Shown here in pieces: positions 1 through 8,866 of a DNA stretch of 64,000 nt; positions within the stretch are counted from its first letter, which is position 1, and each line of letters starts with the position of its first letter. The stretch covers positions 124,001 to 188,000 of the forward strand of contig NZ_FOFV01000007.1 of NCBI RefSeq assembly GCF_900111005.1, given 5' to 3'. The notes beneath the pieces are model-generated. The model saw nothing but the letters and a program-made list of their open reading frames with translations, was not told the DNA's origin and searched no databases. The stretch comes from Lentzea albida (lineage in GTDB: Bacteria; Actinomycetota; Actinomycetes; Mycobacteriales; Pseudonocardiaceae). Made by a program: the position numbers and the translations under genes.

Positions 1-32
1 GCCCGTACGTCCCGTTCCGGAGGAAGTGAGCC

Positions 33-296
33 ATGTCCAACCTCGGCGCCACCGAACTGCTGATCATCGCCGCGGTGATCCTGTTGCTCTTCGGCAGCAA
101 GAAGCTCCCCGAGATGGCCCGGTCGCTGGGGCGCTCCGCCAAGATCCTCAAGGCCGAGACCTCGGGCTCGCGCTACGACGAGGCGCCGGCGGCCCCCGAG
201 GCGGACGACCCGCGGGTCGCCCGGCTCCAGCAGCAGGTCGACGACCTGCAGCAGCAGCTCAGGGCCGCGCAGCAGACGCCCAAGACCACCCCGTGA
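33..296 (+). CDS. tatA: Sec-independent translocase protein TatA
   Basis: An 87-residue protein of the TatA/E family, the pore-forming part of the twin-arginine translocase that exports folded proteins across the cytoplasmic membrane. It has the short family layout: an N-terminal membrane helix (about residues 8-21, LLIIAAVILLLFG), the FG hinge, an amphipathic helix starting GSKKLPEMARSLG, and a charged tail. The tail ends in a Gln-rich, probably coiled-coil segment (about residues 63-80). The ATG follows a clear GGAGGAAG ribosome site at 20-27. No tatB or tatC is visible downstream, so the other subunits must lie outside the window. Confidence 0.93.
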   Translation: MSNLGATELLIIAAVILLLFGSKKLPEMARSLGRSAKILKAETSGSRYDEAPAAPEADDPRVARLQQQVDDLQQQLRAAQQTPKTTP

Positions 297-348
297 AGCG
301 CGGTTGCGCACCACGACCGACGACGTCCTCCAGGAGCCGGCGCCTTTC

Positions 349-1161
349 ATGATCATCCGACCGGGACATCCGTGCTGGGTGGAACTCGCCACGAACGACA
401 CCGAGCGCAGCACGCGGTTCTACGAGAGCGTGTTCGGCTGGAAGCACCACTGGACGCGGGACGACGCGGGTGAGGACTACGCGATCGCCCTGCTGGACGA
501 CGAGCCGGTGGCCGGTGTCCGTCCGCTGGGGCGGGCGACCCTCGACTGGACCCCGTACCTGGCCGTCGCCGACCTCGGTGCGGCGAGCGAGCGGGTGCGC
601 CGGCTCGGCGGCACCGTGCTGGAGACCCGGCCCCAGGTGCTGCCCGGTCTCGTGGCCAAGGTGCTGGTCGACGATCCCAGCGGCGCCACGGTCGGCGTCG
701 CGCAGCCCGTGGACGGCGGGGGTTTCACCGCGGGCGTGCCCGGTGCGCTCGTGTGGCTGGAGTTCGTCACCCGCGGGCCGCGCCGCGCCGATCCGTTCTA
801 CGGCGCGCTGTTCGGCTACCGGCAGCGGCAGGTCGGTGACGGCACGTCCGTCGACCACGTCGTGTACTCCACCGGCGGCGACACCGTGATCGGCCGTGTC
901 CGGATGGCACCGGACACCCCCGCCTCCGTGCCCCCGAGGTGGATCGCGCACTTCGCCGTCCCGCCCGGCCTGGGCTTCGACGAGACGCTCCACCGGGCCC
1001 GTTCCGCAGGCGCCCGGCTGCGCTTCCAGCCCTACCCCTCGCCCCTGGGCCAGGTGGCGGTGCTGGCCGACCCGCTCGGCACCCGTTTCGCGATCATCGA
1101 TCCGGAACTGGCCTCGGACTGGGACAGTGCCACGCCTGCTGACGACCCCTACGACGACTGA
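349..1161 (+). CDS. Two-domain VOC (glyoxalase/bleomycin-resistance fold) protein
   Basis: A 270-residue protein made of two tandem vicinal-oxygen-chelate modules. The first starts at CWVELATND...FYESVFGW and the second at VWLEFVTRG...FYGALFGY. Members fold as paired beta-alpha-beta-beta-beta units that bind a metal or small hydrophobic ligand, and two-module copies are frequent in actinomycetes with mostly unknown substrates. I place the start at the ATG at 349, preceded by a GGAG at about 333. An in-frame TTG at 304 would add 15 residues of non-conserved sequence. It lies 52 bp after tatA on the same strand and might be read with it, though no functional link is evident. The substrate cannot be told from sequence. 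Confidence 0.85.
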   Translation: MIIRPGHPCWVELATNDTERSTRFYESVFGWKHHWTRDDAGEDYAIALLDDEPVAGVRPLGRATLDWTPYLAVADLGAASERVRRLGGTVLETRPQVLPGLVAKVLVDDPSGATVGVAQPVDGGGFTAGVPGALVWLEFVTRGPRRADPFYGALFGYRQRQVGDGTSVDHVVYSTGGDTVIGRVRMAPDTPASVPPRWIAHFAVPPGLGFDETLHRARSAGARLRFQPYPSPLGQVAVLADPLGTRFAIIDPELASDWDSATPADDPYDD

Positions 1162-1548
1162 CCGCCGTCCGGCGGGTCGCGGACCGGGAGAACTCCGACC
1201 GCGACCCCGCCGGTGCCCGCGTCGAGCCGGGCTTCGTCGTCCCGCGGTTCATCCGGCGGCGCCGGGGTGCGGGGCCGGGTCGATCGGTTCGCGGAAGAGT
1301 CCGGTGTAGGACCGCCCGTCCTCGTCCCGCGAGGTGGTGGTGGTCGTCTTGGCGTGCACCACGTCCGGGTGGCTGAAGAGCCCGTGTGCCGGAAGTGCGG
1401 GCGTCGAGTGCGTGGCGTGCTGGATCTGCAATTCACTGGCTCTCTGTGCTGTCCGTGTCCTGCACGGGCTCCCCGACGCCGGCTTGCGCGGCGTCGCGCG
1501 CCCTGGATGCCCACTGCGGACGATCATCAACCGTCGAACCGCCGTGCT
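1162..1548. other. 387-bp gap with a possible 60-residue minus-strand ORF (1249-1431)
   Basis: No recognised gene lies between the VOC gene and the convergent metalloprotease gene. On the minus strand a frame can be read from a TTG at 1431 to a stop at 1249. It gives a 60-residue product with a Thr-rich stretch (AKTTTTTSRDEDG) and a Pro-rich end. It sits directly behind the metalloprotease stop and so could be read from the same transcript. It matches no family I know, and an AGAG about 9 nt before the TTG is the only initiation signal. It may be a small gene, the tail of a broken gene, or chance. Confidence 0.3.
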
Positions 1549-4032
1549 TCACCCGGTGACGGTCAGGTCGGCGTCGTTCAGGTCGAAGAAGACGTTGCCG
1601 GCCGCCTCGACCCTGATCCTGCCCTGGTCGGTCCGCACCCTCGGCAACCGCACGGTCTCGGCGCCGTCGTTGCGGGTGCGGGAGGCGAGCACGTGCGGGA
1701 AGGTCCGCCCGCCTTCGGTGGAGAAGGTGATCCGGACGGCGTCCGCGCTCACCGGGGCACTCGCCGTGCCGGCCACGTCCCAGGTGATCCGCTGCTGCGA
1801 GCCACCGCGGTACGACGCGCGGGATCCGTGCGAGGTCACCAGGAACGGGCCGGCGTTCGGCGCGATCACGAGTTCCGTGTCGGCGCTGCCGATCCCGCCG
1901 CCGCCCTGCCTGCCGTCGCGGGCGGTGAGTCTGAAGTGGAGGGTGCGGGAGCCGTCCACGCCGACCCAGTCGGCGGTGGGCAGGAACTCCGAGTAGCAGT
2001 CGACGAGAGCGGCGGGCACGTTCGTGTCGAAGCCGGTCTCCGGAGCCGGAGGGGGCGGTGCGGCCGGGCACCGGCCGCTGACCGCGTTGGTGTTGTTCGC
2101 CGCGATCTGCGCCAGGTCGGGGAAGACGCGTCTCGGGTCGGTGGTCGCGGTGTTGGCGCCCGGAGAGCGGTACTTCAGCGCGTCCTCGGCGCTCACGACG
2201 GCGGCGGTGCCGAACACGCGGAACAGAGGCCCGTCGGTCTTGGTGTTGTTCACGAGCGACGTGGGGTTCTCCCCTCCGGGGTCGTTCTGCTCCCACAGGT
2301 AGGTCACCGGGTCGCCGTCGGGGTCGTCGGCCCTGCCCGTCAGGGCGAACGGGGTGCGCGCCGGGATGGTGTGCCGCGCGGGTGCGGTCACGACCGGCAC
2401 GTGGTTGCGGGTGGTCAGGACGCGGTGGCCGCCGTTGACCGCGGGGCCGCCCTTGACCGTCTCGCCGACCCACCCGGAACCGCCGACGACGTCGATCCCC
2501 AGCGAGGGCAGGTTCCTCCCCGCCAGGCTCCCGCCGAACGTCACCTGGAAACCGGTGGTGTCGAAGGGAGTAGGTCGGTTCACGTTGTCCCCGAGGCCCG
2601 CGACCTCGACCTGTCCCCCGGCGGGCAGGACTGCCTCCACGGCGGCTTTGATCGCCTGCCGGCTGTAGGCGTCGTAGGTGATCGGTGCCGTCGTCCGGCC
2701 GTCGTGGGTCAGCGTGAACGAGTCGCCGGCGCCGAAGTCGCGCAGGGACGCGTTCTGCACCTCGTCCGCGTTCCACGACCAGGGAGTCGCTGCGAAGGAG
2801 GCGATCTCCGCGCGGGAACGGTGGGAGAAGTAGGCGTCGCTGTGGCGCTGCAGGTTGTCCTGCTGGCAGATGCCCGCGTACGACATGATCGTCGACCCGC
2901 TGCCCGGTTCGTAGGACGACTCGGCCGAGCGCTGTCCGGTGCCGCAGCCGAACTGGTCGCCGTTGAACGTGTGCTCGGCGCCGAACTGGTGCCCCATCTC
3001 GTGCGCCAGGTAGTCGACGGCGAAGGCGTCACCGACGGGGGTGGCGATGCCCGAGCACCCGGCCGCCTTGTCGGGGCCGCCCACTCCCGGCACCCCCGCC
3101 CCACCGCCGCGCACGCCCAGCGCGACGTGCCCGATCTCGTAGTTGCTCGCCCCGATCAACTGACCCAGCACCGTCGCGGCGTTGCCCAGGGTCCCGGTGA
3201 CGCACCGTTCCAGCTCCTCGGGACGGAAGCACGGGGCCGCTCCGCACGGTCCGTTCGGGCCGGTCGCCTCGGCGTCGGTGCTGAGGCTGGTCCGCTCGGA
3301 GCCGTTGGCCAGCAGCAGCCGGATGGCGACCTCGTCCTCGTAGATCTGCGCGATCCGGTTGACGAGGGACGCCTTGGCGGCGATCACGTTCTCCACGCCG
3401 AAGTACCGCGCGTAGGACGGGTCGGTGAGGATCGCCATCCGGTAGACGCGCACCTGCACGAGCGGACCCGTGGTGGCCCGCGCGGGGACCGGCCGCCGTG
3501 ACGCGTACTCGACCTCCACTTCCCGCAACGGATCCGACGGGCTCAGGGCGCGGCCGTAGGAGCTGAGGTAGAGGCCCTGGTCGCGGTGCGAGTGCGGGGC
3601 GACCGACCACTGCCCCCGCTGCGACCTCACCGAGGCGCGGAACCCCAGCGGTGTCAGCTCGGCGCGGACCGACGCGGCCGGGTCGTCCAGGCCTCGGCCC
3701 GCGTACGTCCTGATCTCCGGGTGTTGCGACGCCAGCCCGGCCTCCATCACCGGCGAGTCCACCAGCGCGAACCGCTCGAACGTGCCCGCGGGTGTCGGCA
3801 GCACGACTTCGACGGTGCCCGTTCCGGCCAGGGCGGCGCCCATCGCGGATCGATCGAGGGTGAACCCGGCGGTGCCCTGCCGGTCCGATCGCGACGCGAT
3901 CACGTCGTCGCCCGCCCTGGTCCACGGGTTGCCCGCCGCGGCGGCGGTGCCCGGCGCGGTCGCCAGGGCGCCGGCCGTGACGGCGGTCAGGAGCACGACC
4001 AAGGCTCTGCGGGTGGACGAACGGGTGGCCAT
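1549..4032 (-). CDS. Secreted reprolysin-type zinc metalloprotease
   Basis: An 827-residue exported protease. The start at 4032 is preceded by AGGAGA and opens a classic signal peptide (Arg-rich n-region, then ALVVLLTAVTAGALATAPG, Ala-rich cleavage zone). A pro-region of about 170 residues is followed by a catalytic domain with the zinc motif H344-E-x-x-H348-x-x-G351-x-x-H354 (HEMGHQFGAEH), typical of the reprolysin/adamalysin branch of metzincins. The later MSYAGIC segment supplies the Met-turn. The C-terminal half contains beta-sandwich (Ig/PKD-like) repeats, for example TYLWEQNDPG and ITWDVAGT, often seen in secreted proteases of this group. A further in-frame ATG at 4077 lacks a good ribosome site. 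The role is extracellular protein degradation; the substrate is unknown. Confidence 0.9.
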   Translation of the reverse strand: MATRSSTRRALVVLLTAVTAGALATAPGTAAAAGNPWTRAGDDVIASRSDRQGTAGFTLDRSAMGAALAGTGTVEVVLPTPAGTFERFALVDSPVMEAGLASQHPEIRTYAGRGLDDPAASVRAELTPLGFRASVRSQRGQWSVAPHSHRDQGLYLSSYGRALSPSDPLREVEVEYASRRPVPARATTGPLVQVRVYRMAILTDPSYARYFGVENVIAAKASLVNRIAQIYEDEVAIRLLLANGSERTSLSTDAEATGPNGPCGAAPCFRPEELERCVTGTLGNAATVLGQLIGASNYEIGHVALGVRGGGAGVPGVGGPDKAAGCSGIATPVGDAFAVDYLAHEMGHQFGAEHTFNGDQFGCGTGQRSAESSYEPGSGSTIMSYAGICQQDNLQRHSDAYFSHRSRAEIASFAATPWSWNADEVQNASLRDFGAGDSFTLTHDGRTTAPITYDAYSRQAIKAAVEAVLPAGGQVEVAGLGDNVNRPTPFDTTGFQVTFGGSLAGRNLPSLGIDVVGGSGWVGETVKGGPAVNGGHRVLTTRNHVPVVTAPARHTIPARTPFALTGRADDPDGDPVTYLWEQNDPGGENPTSLVNNTKTDGPLFRVFGTAAVVSAEDALKYRSPGANTATTDPRRVFPDLAQIAANNTNAVSGRCPAAPPPPAPETGFDTNVPAALVDCYSEFLPTADWVGVDGSRTLHFRLTARDGRQGGGGIGSADTELVIAPNAGPFLVTSHGSRASYRGGSQQRITWDVAGTASAPVSADAVRITFSTEGGRTFPHVLASRTRNDGAETVRLPRVRTDQGRIRVEAAGNVFFDLNDADLTVTG

Positions 4033-4114
4033 GTGACGTCTCCTGGGGGAAGTCGGTGCCCGGTTCGGGGTGTTCACATGCCGGTCGTGGTGGTCGTGCG
4101 CCGGGGCGGCGGTC

Positions 4115-5362
4115 TCACCGGCGCACGACCTCCCGCTCCAGCCACTCCTCCATAGCGCATTCCGCGGTCTCCGGGAAGGAACGCGTGTCCACGTTGTCCG
4201 CGTGGAGTTCGTACACGGGGAAACCTGCGGCGCGGAGGGCGCGGGTGGTGAAGTAGCTGCCTCGCGCGTCGTCGGAGACCAGGTGCACCACCCCGTCGAC
4301 GCGGTGGAGCCTGGCCTCCTTCACGTACCACTCGCTGGACCACGGTGGCGTGTAGAGCTGGTCGTGGAAGGACGCGAACCGGGCCGCGAGCGTCCGCAGC
4401 GGGTCGTCGCCGTAGCGCGGGTAGCCGTCGGCCGCGATGGCGAGGTACATCGACCACACGAACACCGCGCCGTGCCGTTCCTCGAACCTGCGGTAGAAGT
4501 CCATGTCGAACCACAGGCCGCGGCCGATCCACATGAGCCGGGCCCGCTCGTCCTCGCACACCGCCGCACCCGCGCGGACGCGGTCCTCGACCTCCTCGTA
4601 GAACCGCTGCGCGGCGTCGCGCGCCCACTCCGATCCCCGGTGCCACTGCGGGATCATGACGCTCGGGATGCTGTCGGTGACGGCGAGCGGGCTCGGCGTG
4701 GTGCGGGCGATGAGGTCGCGGCTGCGCCGGTTCCACTCCGCCTGTTCGTTGACGAGGTCGAGCACCCGCCGCAACGCGCGCTCGCTGAACACGTGACCCG
4801 TCGTCGTCTCCAGGAAGCGGATCAGGTTGTGCAGCTCGGACACCATCAGGTCGAGCCTCGCCGTGCCGACCGCCTTCTCCCAGTCGTGCGGCATCAGGTC
4901 CCACCAGTTCACCGGGACCGCGTTCTCGGCCGCGCTCTCCAGCGCGTAGTAGGTGATGCCGGGCCGGCTGCCCCACACGTCGAAGATCTTGCGGCCGCCG
5001 TCGCCGACGGTCTCGGCCAGCACGATCGTCGGACGGGGCAGGCCGCCCCACGGCGCGTTGTGCGGTTCCGGGTCGAAGAGCGACGCGAGCGAGATCGAGC
5101 TGTACTGCTCGGTGTGGTCCGGGTAGCCGCGCTCGCGCAGGAGTTCGAGGTGGTGCGGTGCCCTCTGCTTGGCCGCCACCACGGAGGCCCACCACTGGTT
5201 GACCACGTACGGGATCTCCATGGCGCGGAAGATCTCCTGCGGGGCGTCGGCGTTCACCAGCGCCAGCGGCCCGCCCGCCGCGACGGGCTCGTGCAGGCCC
5301 TGGAACCACTCGCGCTGGTAGCGGGTCGCCTCGGTCGCCGAGGCCAGCAGCTTCTCAGCCAA
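4115..5362 (-). CDS. 2-hydroxyacyl-CoA dehydratase D-component-like protein (second subunit)
   Basis: A 415-residue member of the HgdB/BcrC-type family (2-hydroxyglutaryl-CoA dehydratase D-component, also benzoyl-CoA reductase). It starts at a TTG (5362) that overlaps the previous gene by 8 bp, which implies translational coupling. Canonical members bind a [4Fe-4S] cluster through three cysteines near residues 84, 118 and 336-346 (figures recalled from hydroxyisocaproyl-CoA dehydratase). This protein has only two cysteines, at about 268 and 400, so the usual cluster ligands appear absent. It probably forms a heterodimer with the next-upstream product. Whether it still dehydrates acyl-CoAs is doubtful; the fold assignment is more secure than the reaction. 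Confidence 0.75.
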   Translation of the reverse strand: MAEKLLASATEATRYQREWFQGLHEPVAAGGPLALVNADAPQEIFRAMEIPYVVNQWWASVVAAKQRAPHHLELLRERGYPDHTEQYSSISLASLFDPEPHNAPWGGLPRPTIVLAETVGDGGRKIFDVWGSRPGITYYALESAAENAVPVNWWDLMPHDWEKAVGTARLDLMVSELHNLIRFLETTTGHVFSERALRRVLDLVNEQAEWNRRSRDLIARTTPSPLAVTDSIPSVMIPQWHRGSEWARDAAQRFYEEVEDRVRAGAAVCEDERARLMWIGRGLWFDMDFYRRFEERHGAVFVWSMYLAIAADGYPRYGDDPLRTLAARFASFHDQLYTPPWSSEWYVKEARLHRVDGVVHLVSDDARGSYFTTRALRAAGFPVYELHADNVDTRSFPETAECAMEEWLEREVVRR

Positions 5363-6419
5363 CGAACACCTCCGCGAGGTCGATCGAGCCGTACTCCTGG
5401 TGCTCGAACATCACGGCCGGGATGCCGTGCCGCCCCAGGGCCTCCTTCTGCGCCGGGAAGTCCCACGGCGGGGCGTCGTCGTTGCGGCGGACGTACGACA
5501 CGACCAGCTCGGCCGCGCAGTCGACGGCCGCGCGCGCCGTGTGCGCGGCCCGGTCGGCGATGGAGCCGCGGGCGGCGGTGGGGCCGTTGTACTGGTAGCG
5601 CTCGACGAGCGCCGCGAGCGTGGGTTCGCCCACGAGCCGCGCGGCGAGGAGGTCTCCCCAGTCGTGGTCCTCGCCGACCACGACGCACCCGGCCTCCTCC
5701 AGCGACCGGTACACCTCCGGGTTGTCGTGCGAGCTGCCCGTGACGAAGATCCGGCGTCCGGTGTGGACGTCCAAATCGGACTTGAGCAGCTGCCGCAGCA
5801 ACCGGTTGTGCTCCACCACGGGGAGGACGGCACCGAACGCCGCCAGCGCCTGCACCCCGGTCAGCCGGAGGTCGCGGCGCAGGGCGGACACCGCGCGCCA
5901 CAGGTCGCGACGGGCGTCGTGCGCCATGATCGCCGACGCGATCCGCGGCCCGGTCAGCCGCGTCCCGGTCCACCGCTCCAGCACGGCGACCAGTTCGGCG
6001 AAGCGGCCCTCGACGTACCGCGTGGTCGTCCAGTGCGGCAGGTGCAGCACGTCGACCAGGTACGTCTCCGGCAGGCCGAGGCCGGGTTCGAGCCGCCGCA
6101 GCTCCCGCACGGCGTAGAACAACCGCAGCGAGGCCTCGCAGTCGCGCGACACCAGCAGCCGGTCGAGCCTGCCGTACTCCCCCGTGAGCAGGCGGGTGAG
6201 CACCGACGAGGCGGCCGGGTCGACGCCGCGGCCCAGGTAGGTCTCGCCCTCGGTGACGTCCGTGCCCGGCCGGCCCGCCAGGCGCACGGGAAGCGCGCCG
6301 GCGGCGGTCACGAGCTCCACCGGGACGTCCTGGCCCACGCAGCCGATCACGAGCCCGTCCGCCGCGACCGGGTACCGCCGCTCGTAGTGGCCGACCAGTT
6401 GTTCCAGAGGGGTGGCCAC
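5355..6419 (-). CDS. 2-hydroxyacyl-CoA dehydratase-like protein (first subunit)
   Basis: A 354-residue relative of HgdA/BcrB, partner of the next gene downstream. I chose the GTG at 6419, 2 bp after the CoA-transferase stop; the frame stays open further upstream but only over the neighbouring gene. Family features are the Rossmann-like N-terminus, the block DRLLVSRDCEASLRLFYAVRELRR (here shown in parts: the Cys94 segment aligns with the usual CD motif), and a C-terminal block ending GIPAVMFEHQEYGSIDL. Cys94 is the only cysteine at an expected cluster position. The first expected ligand falls in PAASSVLTR and the third in RRNDDAPPW. No ATP-dependent activase (HgdC type) is present nearby. Reaction unknown. 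Confidence 0.75.
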   Translation of the reverse strand: MATPLEQLVGHYERRYPVAADGLVIGCVGQDVPVELVTAAGALPVRLAGRPGTDVTEGETYLGRGVDPAASSVLTRLLTGEYGRLDRLLVSRDCEASLRLFYAVRELRRLEPGLGLPETYLVDVLHLPHWTTTRYVEGRFAELVAVLERWTGTRLTGPRIASAIMAHDARRDLWRAVSALRRDLRLTGVQALAAFGAVLPVVEHNRLLRQLLKSDLDVHTGRRIFVTGSSHDNPEVYRSLEEAGCVVVGEDHDWGDLLAARLVGEPTLAALVERYQYNGPTAARGSIADRAAHTARAAVDCAAELVVSYVRRNDDAPPWDFPAQKEALGRHGIPAVMFEHQEYGSIDLAEVFVG

Positions 6420-6421
6420 GG

Positions 6422-7654
6422 TCAGATCACCCGATCCGCGCGCAGGGCGGCGAGGCGATCCCCGTCGTAGCCGAGGAGGTCGCCGTACACCAGGTCGTTG
6501 TGCTCGCCCAGGGCCGGTGCCGGCCGGTCGAAGCCGACGGCCGAACCGGAGAACACGATCGGCACCCCGGTGGCGGAGATGTCCGCGGTGGCGCCGTGGG
6601 ACGGGTGGGTCAGCGCGACCACCTCGTCGCGCGCGCGGACGAGCGGATCCCGGACGGCCTCCGCGGGCTCCCGCACCTCGGCGGCCGGCACGCCGTTCTC
6701 GACCAGCGACGCCACCGCCGCGACGCGGTCCTGTCCCGCCGCCCACGTCCCGATCAGCTCGTGCAGCGCGGTCGCGTTCGCCACCCTCGCGTCCCTGGTG
6801 GCGAACCGGGGATCCGCCGCGAGTCCCGGTTCCCCCATGGCCTGGAACACCCCGGCCGCGAACCGGTCGGTCGGGCCGCAGAGCGCGAGCCACCCGTCCT
6901 TGGCCTCGAACAAGCCGAACGGCGCGAGTCTCGGCACAAGAGAACCCGTGCGTTGAGCCAGGCCGACAGCCGCGTACGCGTCGAAGGGCTCACACGCGAC
7001 GAGTGACGTCAACGCGCCGAGCATCGACACGTCCACGTGCTGCCCCACGCCGGTCCGGTCGGCCTGCACGAGCGCGGCGAGGGTGCCGATGACCGCGAAC
7101 AGCGGCGCCACCAGGTCACCGACCGGCAGGCCGTTGCGGACCGGGTCGTCGCCCTCCTGCCCGGCGGTGCCCATGATCCCGGACAGCGCCTGCACGATCG
7201 TGTCCATGGCCTTCGCCGGCCCGCCCTGGGCACCGAAGCCGCTGATCGACGTGTAGACCAGCTTCGGGTTCACGGCCAGCATCGCCGCGGGGTCGATGCC
7301 GAGCCGGGTGGTGACGCCCGCGCTGTAGTTCTCCACCAGCACGTCCGCGTGCCCCACCAGGCCGGCGAGGACCTCGCGCCCCCGCGGGTGCTTGAGGTCG
7401 AGCGTCACGCTCTCCTTGTTGCGGCCGCGCAACAGCATGGACACCGACATGTCGTCGTCGTGGACCCGCCCGAGCCCGAGCCCGTCGCGACCGAGGTACG
7501 GCGCGTTGCCGCGCGAGGAGTCCCCGCCCGTCCGCGGGTTCTCCACCTTGATCACGCGCGCGCCCAGTCCCCCGAGCAGCAGGGTGGCGTAGGGCCCGGC
7601 CAGGGCCGTCGTGAGATCGACGACCGTCCGCCCGGCGAGTGGTTGCTCGGTCAC
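6422..7654 (-). CDS. Family III CoA-transferase (CaiB/BaiF type)
   Basis: A 410-residue CoA-transferase that would move CoA between acyl-CoA and a free acid, activating or recycling the substrate of the two dehydratase-like proteins downstream. It opens with the family's nucleotide/CoA motif (VVDLTTALAGPYAT, RVIKVENP). It contains the block VYTSISGFG and an Asp in AMDTIVQALSG that matches the catalytic Asp of formyl-CoA transferase-like enzymes. The GTG at 7654 has a near-perfect GGAGGT 6 nt upstream; an in-frame ATG at 7702 lacks one. It is the first gene of a three-gene operon and is divergent from the paaX-like gene, which is therefore its likely regulator. Confidence 0.88.
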   Translation of the reverse strand: MTEQPLAGRTVVDLTTALAGPYATLLLGGLGARVIKVENPRTGGDSSRGNAPYLGRDGLGLGRVHDDDMSVSMLLRGRNKESVTLDLKHPRGREVLAGLVGHADVLVENYSAGVTTRLGIDPAAMLAVNPKLVYTSISGFGAQGGPAKAMDTIVQALSGIMGTAGQEGDDPVRNGLPVGDLVAPLFAVIGTLAALVQADRTGVGQHVDVSMLGALTSLVACEPFDAYAAVGLAQRTGSLVPRLAPFGLFEAKDGWLALCGPTDRFAAGVFQAMGEPGLAADPRFATRDARVANATALHELIGTWAAGQDRVAAVASLVENGVPAAEVREPAEAVRDPLVRARDEVVALTHPSHGATADISATGVPIVFSGSAVGFDRPAPALGEHNDLVYGDLLGYDGDRLAALRADRVI

Positions 7655-7709
7655 CTGCGCACCTCCTCGGTCACGACCGGCACGATCCGTGACGGCCGGC
7701 ATCCCGCCT

Positions 7710-7715
7710 TACACT
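7710..7715 (+). promoter_or_regulatory. -10 box for leaderless paaX-like gene
   Basis: TACACT lies 8 nt upstream of the GTG at 7724, and no ribosome site intervenes. This is the usual geometry of a leaderless actinobacterial mRNA. The same 70-bp gap must hold the divergent CoA-transferase promoter. A direct repeat of GATC(C)GTGACGGCC near 7684 and 7720 may be part of an operator. Confidence 0.45.
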
Positions 7716-7723
7716 CGTTGATC

Positions 7724-8644
7724 GTGACGGCCACGCCGCGATCCGCCTCTCCGCGCGGACCCCGCTCCGACCTGCTCCCCCGCCAGCAGCACGGCGGCGC
7801 GCCGCAGCACCTGCTCATGACGCTCTACGCGGACTACTGGCTCTCCAGCGGCGGCCGGCCGTCGTCGGCGGCGCTGGTGCGGCTGCTGTCCGAGTTCGGG
7901 ATCACCGAGACCAGCGGGCGGGCGGCCCTGAGCAGGCTGTCCCGCCGCGGCATGATCACCGTGCACCGCAACGGGCGCCGCACGTTCTACGGCGTCGAGG
8001 GTCCCGCCGCGGTGACGCTGGGCGACTCGGTCCGCCGGGTGCTGTCGTTCGGTCTGACGTCGCAGCCCTGGGACGGCACGTGGACGACAGTCGCGTTCTC
8101 CGTCCCCGAGGAGCAGCGCGAGGTGCGCCACCAGTTGCGCACGCGGCTGCGGTGGCTCGGGTTCGCGCCCATCTTCGACGGTTTCTGGATCTCGCCGACC
8201 GCGTCCGGCGAGGACGCCGTCAGCGAGCTCGACGCGCTCGGCGTGACGAGCGCGGTCGTGCTGCGCAGCAGCGGCCCGGTCGGCGGACGGCCGCTGACCC
8301 AGGCCTGGAACCTCGACGAGGTGCGCGACCTGTACGACCGGTTCGTGGACGCGGTCTCGCCGCTGGCCGAGCAGGTCCGCGCGGGCCGGGTCACGGCGGC
8401 CGAGGCACTGGTGCGCCGCACGGAAGTCATGGACGAGTGGCGCACGTTCCGGTGGAAGGACCCGAACCTCCCGCACGAGCTGCTGCCCGCCGACTGGCCC
8501 CGTGACACCGCACGGGCGTTGTTCGCCGAGGTCTACGACGGGCTCGGGCCGCTGGCCGAGCACCGGGTGCGCCAGGTCGTCCTCGAGCTCGACCCGGAGG
8601 ACGTCGACCTGGTCCGCCACCACACCACCCACCGGGCGCCCTGA
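7724..8644 (+). CDS. PaaX-type transcriptional regulator (copy 1)
   Basis: A 306-residue regulator of the PaaX family, whose type member represses phenylacetate catabolism and is released by phenylacetyl-CoA. Visible parts are an N-terminal winged helix-turn-helix (about residues 25-100: LLSEFGITETSGRAALSRLSRRG), the central block WDGTWTTVAFSVPEEQREVRHQLRTRLRWLGF, and the C-terminal all-helical part. It is divergent from the CoA-transferase/dehydratase-like operon and followed by a second PaaX-like gene of the same strand, so an acyl-CoA effector is plausible. A TTG at 7718 is an alternative start two codons earlier. Confidence 0.88.
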   Translation: MTATPRSASPRGPRSDLLPRQQHGGAPQHLLMTLYADYWLSSGGRPSSAALVRLLSEFGITETSGRAALSRLSRRGMITVHRNGRRTFYGVEGPAAVTLGDSVRRVLSFGLTSQPWDGTWTTVAFSVPEEQREVRHQLRTRLRWLGFAPIFDGFWISPTASGEDAVSELDALGVTSAVVLRSSGPVGGRPLTQAWNLDEVRDLYDRFVDAVSPLAEQVRAGRVTAAEALVRRTEVMDEWRTFRWKDPNLPHELLPADWPRDTARALFAEVYDGLGPLAEHRVRQVVLELDPEDVDLVRHHTTHRAP

Positions 8645-8744
8645 CCCGTCACCGAGCGCGGTTCGACGGCGAGGACTCGACCACATCCACACTCCCCTCA
8701 CAACGCTCAAAGCTAGACTCATACTCGACCAGCCGAGAAGCAAA

Positions 8745-8751
8745 GTGTCAA
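8745..8751. promoter_or_regulatory. GTGTCAA half-site upstream of second paaX-like gene
   Basis: A single GTGTCAA lies about 115 bp before the second paaX-like gene. The identical heptamer forms one arm of the perfect inverted repeat at 13553-13572 upstream of the ABC importer. A shared regulator is possible, but a lone heptamer is weak evidence. Confidence 0.2.
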
Positions 8752-8866
8752 GCATCGTCGCTCCGCACTCTTCAGGGCGCCAGGACGTATACCGAAAGCA
8801 GGAACACCTCAACGAGTCGTACTTCTCATCTCGTGTCGGCCGATGCGGAAAATGTAGAGTGGGAGC

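Noticed and set aside
1213-3501. Very long plus-strand open frame opposite the metalloprotease gene
   Set aside because: Arg/Gly/Val-rich antisense of a well-supported gene with signal peptide and zinc motif; typical of high-GC DNA.
4070-5743. Long plus-strand open frame opposite the dehydratase-like genes
   Set aside because: Low-complexity composition, no domain, and the minus strand carries two recognisable, coupled genes.
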